The position numbers and the translations under genes are program-made. Shown here in pieces: positions 58,409 through 64,000 of a stretch of 64,000 nucleotides of DNA. This stretch comes from Jejuia sp. UBA6058 (GTDB lineage: Bacteria; Bacteroidota; Bacteroidia; Flavobacteriales; Flavobacteriaceae), in contig DIYI01000012.1 in the NCBI GenBank assembly GCA_002428965.1, positions 595,948-659,947 on the forward strand, written 5' to 3'. The notes under the pieces are model-generated. The model worked only from the letters and a program-made list of their open reading frames with translations, ran no database searches and was not told the DNA's origin. Numbering within the stretch: the stretch's first letter is position 1; every line of letters starts with the position of its first letter.

Positions 58409-59905
58409 ATGTCTTTAAAATCAATACTAGCTATACCGTTTGCCAAAGTAGTCTCAAAAAAGGTTAAAAAATGGGCAAATAATCCTCATAAAACGCAGGA
58501 GAAAGTGTTTCAAAACTTAATTAGCAATGGGGTAAATACAGCATTTGGTAAAGACCACAACTTTAGCAGCATAAACTCACCTGCAGATTTTGTTCAAAAT
58601 GTACCAATAAGAGATTATGAGGGTTTGAAAACCTATGTGGAAAGAGTTGTAGCGGGAGAGGCAAATGTACTTTGGAAAGCCAAGCCAATTTATTTTGCAA
58701 AAACGTCGGGTACAACCTCAGGTTCTAAATATATCCCAATCACGAAAGAAAGTATGCCAACGCATGTTGAAGCTGCTCGAAATGCTATCCTTATGTACAT
58801 CAATGAAACACGCAATTCTAAGTTCGTGGATGGAAAAATGATTTTTCTACAAGGAAGCCCTATTTTAAAAGAACAAAATGGTGTTCAGTTAGGACGACTA
58901 TCGGGCATTGTTGCTCACTATGTGCCCAAATATCTTCAGAAAAATAGATTGCCATCTTGGGAAACAAATTGTATCGAAGATTGGGAAACAAAAGTGGATA
59001 CCATTGTAGATGAAACATTGCCAGAGAATATGACGATAATCTCTGGAATACCTTCTTGGGTACAAATGTATTTTGAAAAAATTCAGCAAAAAACTGGTAA
59101 AAAGGTAGGAGAGGTTTTTAAGAATTTCAATCTATTCATCTTTGGAGGTGTGAATTACGAACCTTACAGATCAAAATTTGAGAGTTTAATTGGAAGAAAA
59201 GTCGATAGCATAGAATTATATCCTGCGAGTGAGGGCTTCTTTGCGTTTCAGGATAAACAGGATGAAAAAGGAATGTTATTACAACTAGATTCTGGTATTT
59301 TTTATGAATTTGTGAAAGCGGACACATTTTTTGATGAAACGCCAAAACGAATTACTTTAAAAGATGTTGTGGTTGGTGTAAATTACGTAATGATTATTTC
59401 AACAAATGCAGGTTTATGGGCTTATAATATTGGTGATACTGTTCAATTTACTTCAATAAAACCCTATAGAGTGATCGTTTCTGGAAGAATAAAGCATTTT
59501 ATTTCTGCCTTTGGTGAGCATGTTATAGGTAAAGAAGTGGAGCAGGCTATGGAAGATGCTACGAAAGATACAGATATTCAAATTTCAGAATTTACAGTAG
59601 CGCCTCAAATAACTCCAAAAGAAGGATTGCCTTACCATGAATGGTTTGTTGAGTTTGAAAACGCCCCACATAATTTAAAAGAGTTAGAAGAAAAAATAGA
59701 TCTGTCATTGCAACGACAAAACACATATTATTTTGACTTGATAGAAGGAAAAGTGTTGCGTTCGCTTGTTATATCTAAGGTTAGGAAAAATGGATTTCAA
59801 GAATACATGAAATCTGTTGGAAAGCTAGGAGGACAAAATAAAGTCCCAAGACTATCCAACGACAGAAAAATAGCCGATGTGCTTTCTGGCTTGGTTGAAA
59901 AATAA
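58409..59905 (+). CDS. GH3 (auxin-responsive) family acyl-adenylating enzyme
   Basis: 498 residues, no signal peptide. ANL-type adenylation motifs: the phosphate-binding YFAKTSGTTSGSKYIPIT near residue 95, YPASEGFFAFQ (Tyr-x-x-x-Glu), and GLWAYNIGDTVQFTS (Asp that contacts the ribose). The GH3 family joins carboxylic acids to amino acids via an acyl-adenylate in plants; bacterial members are common in Bacteroidota but their substrates are unknown. Cotranscribed with the M23 peptidase gene; the following gene has its own promoter box. Confidence 0.88.
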   Translation: MSLKSILAIPFAKVVSKKVKKWANNPHKTQEKVFQNLISNGVNTAFGKDHNFSSINSPADFVQNVPIRDYEGLKTYVERVVAGEANVLWKAKPIYFAKTSGTTSGSKYIPITKESMPTHVEAARNAILMYINETRNSKFVDGKMIFLQGSPILKEQNGVQLGRLSGIVAHYVPKYLQKNRLPSWETNCIEDWETKVDTIVDETLPENMTIISGIPSWVQMYFEKIQQKTGKKVGEVFKNFNLFIFGGVNYEPYRSKFESLIGRKVDSIELYPASEGFFAFQDKQDEKGMLLQLDSGIFYEFVKADTFFDETPKRITLKDVVVGVNYVMIISTNAGLWAYNIGDTVQFTSIKPYRVIVSGRIKHFISAFGEHVIGKEVEQAMEDATKDTDIQISEFTVAPQITPKEGLPYHEWFVEFENAPHNLKELEEKIDLSLQRQNTYYFDLIEGKVLRSLVISKVRKNGFQEYMKSVGKLGGQNKVPRLSNDRKIADVLSGLVEK

Positions 59906-59908
59906 TAG

Positions 59909-59916
59909 TACATTTG
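59909..59916 (+). promoter_or_regulatory. Possible -7 promoter box for the DUF6909-like gene
   Basis: TACATTTG matches TAnnTTTG, 18 bp before ATG 59935; it overlaps the alternative TTG start at 59914, which argues for the ATG. Confidence 0.4.
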
Positions 59917-59934
59917 TATCGTTTTTCTAAACCA

Positions 59935-61623
59935 ATGGAACAAACCAAACGCTATGAACGAACGCGAGCTCAAGAGAGCTCGAATGCTATTGAACGCATG
60001 TACATTACAATGCGCCATTTGTTCAATCGTGGGTTTTATAAGCCAATGGGCGTTTCTGGAGAAACCTTAAGAAATGCACTCCTACTTCTACGCCCAGAGA
60101 TTTATGGTTCTATTGCCGAAGAAAAAGCGGAACTTGAAGGTTTACTTTATGTTATAGACCGCCTGCCTATTGGTATAGAAGAATGTTTAAGAATAAACCT
60201 TACTAGTGAAGAAGGGTATTCCAACTCTCATTTTTCTCCTATAATTCCTTTAAAACGTCGCCGTAACTGCTATAGAATTGATGATGAGCAAATGAATATT
60301 GAAATTACCAGAGGGCGTTCTGAAATTTATGATATTCTTACGCATCTTACATTTCTATTTATAGAATCTCATAAGATAAGTAATAGGGTTTTAATTAATG
60401 ACGAAGGAAAAACTTCTAGAGATTGGGATAAGTTAGGAAAAGTGGTGAGTTCTGGAAAAAAATTAACCCAAAAAGAAAGGGAAATATCTATAACTTATAC
60501 TGCCAACATTTTAGGAAGGACATTTAATGAAATAAGTAGTATTTATGGTGAATTTGCAACATCATCCCAACCAGAGCGGTTTTTACATATTATATATTGG
60601 TTAGGTAAATTGGCTATTCAAGAACAGTTGTCTAATATAAAAAGAGCTATAATATTTAGTCCTGTCTTAAGAGAGGAAATAGGCCATCATATTCATGGGG
60701 AAATTTGGGCCAATAAAGTTAAGAAGGTATTAGACCAGAAAAATCTCTTGGAAAGACCAATTCATATTATAAGTGCAAATATGCATAGTGTTATGAATAC
60801 TTTGTTTGCTCCTAGTGCGTTGAAATCACTTTCATCTAAGAAGAATATTTTTGATGTTTATAAGGATTTAAGTAATAACGATAATGAAAATCTAAGGACA
60901 AAAGTTAAAAGTCATGCTCTAAAAGAAGGTATGATCTGCATTGATGATACCTCTGGAGCAAATATTGATGTACAAATTTTTGATACCGAAAAAATAGATG
61001 TTTCTAAACTAGATATTTCTGTAAACGAAACGAGTGTAAAATCGAAAAAACCTGTTATATTGGTCATGGATTATGCTTTTGGTGAGCAGGCTTATGAAAC
61101 AATGGATGAATTATTGAAACCGTATTTTCGAAATGAAGAAAAAGTTCATTTGGATGTAGAATCGATTTCTATAATGGGCAAGGCGGGAATACTAGAAGGA
61201 GAAAAAGGAGATATTATGATTCCTTCAGCGCATATTTTTGAAGGTACAGCTGATAATTATCCTTTTGAAAACGAACTTAAAAAAGAAGGACTAGAATGTG
61301 GAGAAGTTTCTGTTTGCGAAGGTTCTATGATTACCGTTTTAGGAACATCACTGCAGAATAAGGATATTTTAAAATTCTTTTTCGAATCTACTTGGAATGT
61401 TATTGGTTTAGAGATGGAGGGCGCGCATTATCAAAAAGCAATTCAAGCAGCTTCAAAAGTTAGAGGAAGTATTAGAGAGGATGTAAGAGTGAGGTATGCC
61501 TATTACGCAAGCGATAATCCTTTAAAAACAGGGAGTACATTGGCATCGGGAGGCTTAGGTACTTCTGGTGTAAAACCAACATATACAATTACAAGAAAAA
61601 TTATAGAACAAATATTAAACTAA
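59935..61623 (+). CDS. DUF6909-like protein, nucleoside-phosphorylase-like C-terminus
   Basis: 562 residues from MEQTKRYERTRAQESSNAIERMY (an upstream TTG exists but overlaps the promoter box). The first 250 residues are helical; the last 200 or so resemble the nucleoside phosphorylase superfamily: KKPVILVMDYAFGEQAYE, SIMGKAGILEGEKGDIMIPSAHIFEG, and GLEMEGAHYQKAIQAA (the E-M-E ribose-binding motif of MTA/SAH-type enzymes), followed by YYASDNP. The DUF6909 name is from memory and should be checked. No signal peptide; function unknown. Confidence 0.65.
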   Translation: MEQTKRYERTRAQESSNAIERMYITMRHLFNRGFYKPMGVSGETLRNALLLLRPEIYGSIAEEKAELEGLLYVIDRLPIGIEECLRINLTSEEGYSNSHFSPIIPLKRRRNCYRIDDEQMNIEITRGRSEIYDILTHLTFLFIESHKISNRVLINDEGKTSRDWDKLGKVVSSGKKLTQKEREISITYTANILGRTFNEISSIYGEFATSSQPERFLHIIYWLGKLAIQEQLSNIKRAIIFSPVLREEIGHHIHGEIWANKVKKVLDQKNLLERPIHIISANMHSVMNTLFAPSALKSLSSKKNIFDVYKDLSNNDNENLRTKVKSHALKEGMICIDDTSGANIDVQIFDTEKIDVSKLDISVNETSVKSKKPVILVMDYAFGEQAYETMDELLKPYFRNEEKVHLDVESISIMGKAGILEGEKGDIMIPSAHIFEGTADNYPFENELKKEGLECGEVSVCEGSMITVLGTSLQNKDILKFFFESTWNVIGLEMEGAHYQKAIQAASKVRGSIREDVRVRYAYYASDNPLKTGSTLASGGLGTSGVKPTYTITRKIIEQILN

Positions 61624-61631
61624 ACGAAATT

Positions 61632-62699
61632 ATGGACAACGATTCGCAAAAGTCGAAGCAATCTGAAGAAGTAGATTTAGGTCAACTTTTTAAGTCGATC
61701 GGTAATATTTTTGAAAGACTTTTTAAATTTGTATCAAGGATTTTATTTGGCCTCTATAAGGTCATTCTTCTTATTTTAATTCATTTTTATAATCGTATTT
61801 ATTGGTATTTAGTGGCAGGTCTCGCTGGGTTAATAATTGGGTTTTCCATCGATTATAAATCAGAGGAACTTTATGGAGCGAATATGTTCATAGAAACGAA
61901 TTTTAATTCAGCCAGACAGGTTTACGAGAATATCAGACAATTTCATCAATTGGCTAGTGTGGATAAGGATTCTATAGAATTATCTGAAAGATTGAATATT
62001 ACTCCCTATCAGGCTTCGAAAATAAAAGGTTTTTATATAGAGGCAGATTTGGATGAGAATAAAATAGCCAAAATGTATTCGGACTTTTACTTAAAGCTTG
62101 ATTCCGTATCGAGAATAGACATGACTTACGATAGATACAAAAAGGCATTAAATTCTTACAATTATCGCACTCACAAAATAGGAGTAGCGTCAACCGATAA
62201 AATGATTTACAAGAAAATTGAGGGAGCTTTTATAAATGAAATTGTCGGTAATGATTATTTGGAAGATCTTGTTAAATCTAATGCAGAGATTTTAAAACGA
62301 AAGGATAAATCTCTGGAAAAACAGGTGAAAATAACGGACTCTTTGGTGAATGAATATTTGAAAATACGAATTAATGAGTCTAAAAAAGAACAAATTCAAG
62401 GGTCAGGAACTAATTTGTATATGGGAGATTCAGAATCTTCAAATTTGATTGTTGATGAGTCCAGCATTATACGAAGTAGACTTACTTATGAAAATGCAAG
62501 AAGGAATATTGATAGTCTTTTAGTAGCCGAGAAGAATGTAATAAATGTCTTAGCGAAGTTTCCTAAATCAGGTTATGATATCGATAAGTGGCATGACAAA
62601 ATGAAGTTTGTGTTGCCTATTGTCTTTTTGTCCTTAATATTGATCGTGTTCTCATTTTTAAGTCTAGGTAAATACTTGAAGGAGGAAACAAGAAAATAG
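61632..62699 (+). CDS. Wzz-like chain-length determinant family protein
   Basis: 355 residues. A cytoplasmic N-terminal part, first membrane helix near 57-78 (IYWYLVAGLAGLIIGFSID), a large mostly helical periplasmic region, and a second helix near 326-347 (FVLPIVFLSLILIVFSFLS). Two end-located helices with a periplasmic coiled coil is the Wzz/polysaccharide co-polymerase topology, and a nucleotide-sugar dehydrogenase follows. Sequence identity to Wzz is not obvious, so the call rests on topology and context. It begins 8 bp after the DUF6909-like gene. Confidence 0.65.
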   Translation: MDNDSQKSKQSEEVDLGQLFKSIGNIFERLFKFVSRILFGLYKVILLILIHFYNRIYWYLVAGLAGLIIGFSIDYKSEELYGANMFIETNFNSARQVYENIRQFHQLASVDKDSIELSERLNITPYQASKIKGFYIEADLDENKIAKMYSDFYLKLDSVSRIDMTYDRYKKALNSYNYRTHKIGVASTDKMIYKKIEGAFINEIVGNDYLEDLVKSNAEILKRKDKSLEKQVKITDSLVNEYLKIRINESKKEQIQGSGTNLYMGDSESSNLIVDESSIIRSRLTYENARRNIDSLLVAEKNVINVLAKFPKSGYDIDKWHDKMKFVLPIVFLSLILIVFSFLSLGKYLKEETRK

Positions 62700-62873
62700 T
62701 GACTATATTTAAATTAAAAGTAGCTTTTATTAATTTTTAATATTATTAGTTTGGATTTTTTAAGTGCACTTAAGTGGACTATTAGGCCAAAAATGAATGT
62801 CGTCTAATAAGAAAGCAAATAGAATAACAATAAATGCTAGGAGTAGTAATACGTTTTGGTAAAATCCTGTATA

Positions 62874-64000
62874 ATGAATTATAAGATTGCTATTATTGGA
62901 TTAGGGTACGTAGGTTTGCCTTTGGCTGTTGAGTTTGCAAAAAAGTATCTTGTTTATGGTTTGGATATCGACGTGGATAGAGTCAATAGACTAAAAGCAG
63001 GGTTTGATGACACCCAAGAGGTCTATAAAGATGAGTTGTTATCAGTTCTGAGTGAACCAAGTAATAATGGGCTTGTATTGACAACGAAAGTTGAAGAATT
63101 GGAAAACTGTAACACTTATATAGTTACAGTTCCGACTCCTATAGATACAAATAAAAACCCTGATTTATCTGCACTAATTAATGCAACAAGTAGTGTAGGA
63201 AGCATTTTAAAAAAGAAAGATATAGTTATTTATGAATCTACAGTATTTCCAGGAGCTACAGAGGATATTTGTGTTCCTATTTTGGAAAAATTCAGTGGAC
63301 TAAAGTTTAATAAGAGTTTTTTTTGCGGATACTCTCCAGAACGGGTAAATCCTGGTGATAAGGATCATACGATCACCAAAATAAAAAAATTGACTTCTGG
63401 ATCAACACCAGAAGTAGCTAGAATAATAGACAATTTATATGACTCAATAATATTAGCCGGAACCCACCCTGTATCTTCTATTCGTATAGCTGAGGCGGCT
63501 AAAGTTATTGAAAACGCTCAACGAGACGTCAACATAGCTTTTGTTAATGAGCTAGCGAAGATATTTAGTAAGCTTGAAATTGATACTCATGCAGTACTTG
63601 ATGCGGCTGCAACAAAATGGAACTTTTTACCTTTTAAACCTGGACTTGTTGGTGGTCATTGCATCGGAGTTGATCCCTATTATCTTGCTCAAAAAGCCCA
63701 AGAAATAGGATATCATCCAGAGATTATTTTAGCAGGAAGACGACTGAATGATTCTATGGGAGACTTTGTTGTCACAGAGCTTATCAAACTAATGACTAAA
63801 AAGGAAATTAACATAAAAAATGCGAAAGCTTTAATGCTTGGAATAACTTTTAAGGAAAACTGTCCGGATATTAGAAATACAGGTGCCATCAATATTTATA
63901 AAGCATTAGTTTCTTTCAATATATGTGTTGATGTTTATGATCCAATTGCTTCTCATAAAGAGGTTAAAACAAATTTTGATATAGATATGGTTAATAGTCT
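62874..64000 (+). CDS. Nucleotide-sugar dehydrogenase (UDP-N-acetyl hexosamine 6-dehydrogenase type), 3' end outside window
   Basis: The frame runs to the window edge (375 complete codons). ATG 62874 begins MNYKIAIIGLGYVGLPLAVEF, the NAD-binding Rossmann motif GxGxxG. VTVPTPIDTNKNPDLS, YESTVFPGATED, YSPERVNPGDKDH, KVIENAQRDVNIAFVNELAKIF and GGHCIGVDPYYL (catalytic Cys) are in order as in the TviB/WbpA/WbpO group. It oxidises a UDP-N-acetylhexosamine to the uronic acid for capsule or O-antigen; which sugar is not decidable here. Start of a surface-polysaccharide operon. Confidence 0.93.
   Translation, partial: MNYKIAIIGLGYVGLPLAVEFAKKYLVYGLDIDVDRVNRLKAGFDDTQEVYKDELLSVLSEPSNNGLVLTTKVEELENCNTYIVTVPTPIDTNKNPDLSALINATSSVGSILKKKDIVIYESTVFPGATEDICVPILEKFSGLKFNKSFFCGYSPERVNPGDKDHTITKIKKLTSGSTPEVARIIDNLYDSIILAGTHPVSSIRIAEAAKVIENAQRDVNIAFVNELAKIFSKLEIDTHAVLDAAATKWNFLPFKPGLVGGHCIGVDPYYLAQKAQEIGYHPEIILAGRRLNDSMGDFVVTELIKLMTKKEINIKNAKALMLGITFKENCPDIRNTGAINIYKALVSFNICVDVYDPIASHKEVKTNFDIDMVNS

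Overview
The window looks like a piece of chromosome from a marine, probably alga-associated member of the Flavobacteriaceae (Bacteroidota). The evidence is low GC content, A-rich leaders without Shine-Dalgarno sites, promoter boxes of the Bacteroidota type (TAnnTTTG), a type IX secretion sorting domain, two TonB-dependent receptors with carboxypeptidase-like N-terminal domains, many lipoproteins, and families largely confined to this phylum (DUF4175, DUF4249, DUF4837, DUF2652, DUF6909-like). The genus cannot be fixed from the sequence alone. There is one tRNA (Cys) and no rRNA, CRISPR array or recognisable transposase.

Layout. 1-3.3 kb: the end of an FG-GAP/VCBS repeat protein and a secreted T9SS protein. 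3.4-14.5 kb: mixed housekeeping genes (LysE-type exporter, tRNA-Cys, folB, glnS with an unusual C-terminal extension, SPFH protein, SGNH hydrolase lipoprotein, gltX). 14.9-22.9 kb: a very long DUF4175 protein overlapping ybeY, then mnmG, which is flanked by two perfect parS-like palindromes, a lipoprotein, a methyltransferase and an OmpH-like lipoprotein. 23-31.8 kb: envelope genes, namely a von Willebrand lipoprotein, a TonB receptor/DUF4249/GIN-domain block, and a tight ECF sigma / anti-sigma / DUF4097-like / outer-membrane protein operon.

31.8-44.8 kb: a polysaccharide-utilisation type locus without SusC/SusD. On the minus strand it carries a DUF1080 lipoprotein, a GH117-type enzyme, a nucleoside-hydrolase-like/GH43/CBM fusion, a GH2 lipoprotein and an S1 sulfatase. 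A TPR/membrane/LuxR-type regulator diverges from the sulfatase, and a large FN3-containing beta-propeller enzyme follows on the minus strand. Together these suggest exolytic breakdown of a sulfated galactan or related algal glycan in the periplasm or at the cell surface.

44.9-57.4 kb: holB (delta prime), a two-gene block (HAD plus winged-helix protein, small membrane protein) bracketed by inverted attC-like hairpins, a DUF2652 protein, pgk, a LysM lytic transglycosylase, DUF4837, a LytTR/LytS-type two-component pair, a divergent TonB receptor and tatA. 57.5-64 kb: an M23 peptidase, a GH3-type adenylating enzyme, a DUF6909-like protein, a Wzz-like protein and the start of a nucleotide-sugar dehydrogenase, which marks the entry into a surface-polysaccharide locus.

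The most notable non-gene signals are a three-copy dispersed element with a compensated terminal stem, the two parS-like sites around mnmG, the inverted hairpin pair around the HAD-wHTH block, and a widespread repeat half-site lying in frame inside the glnS linker.
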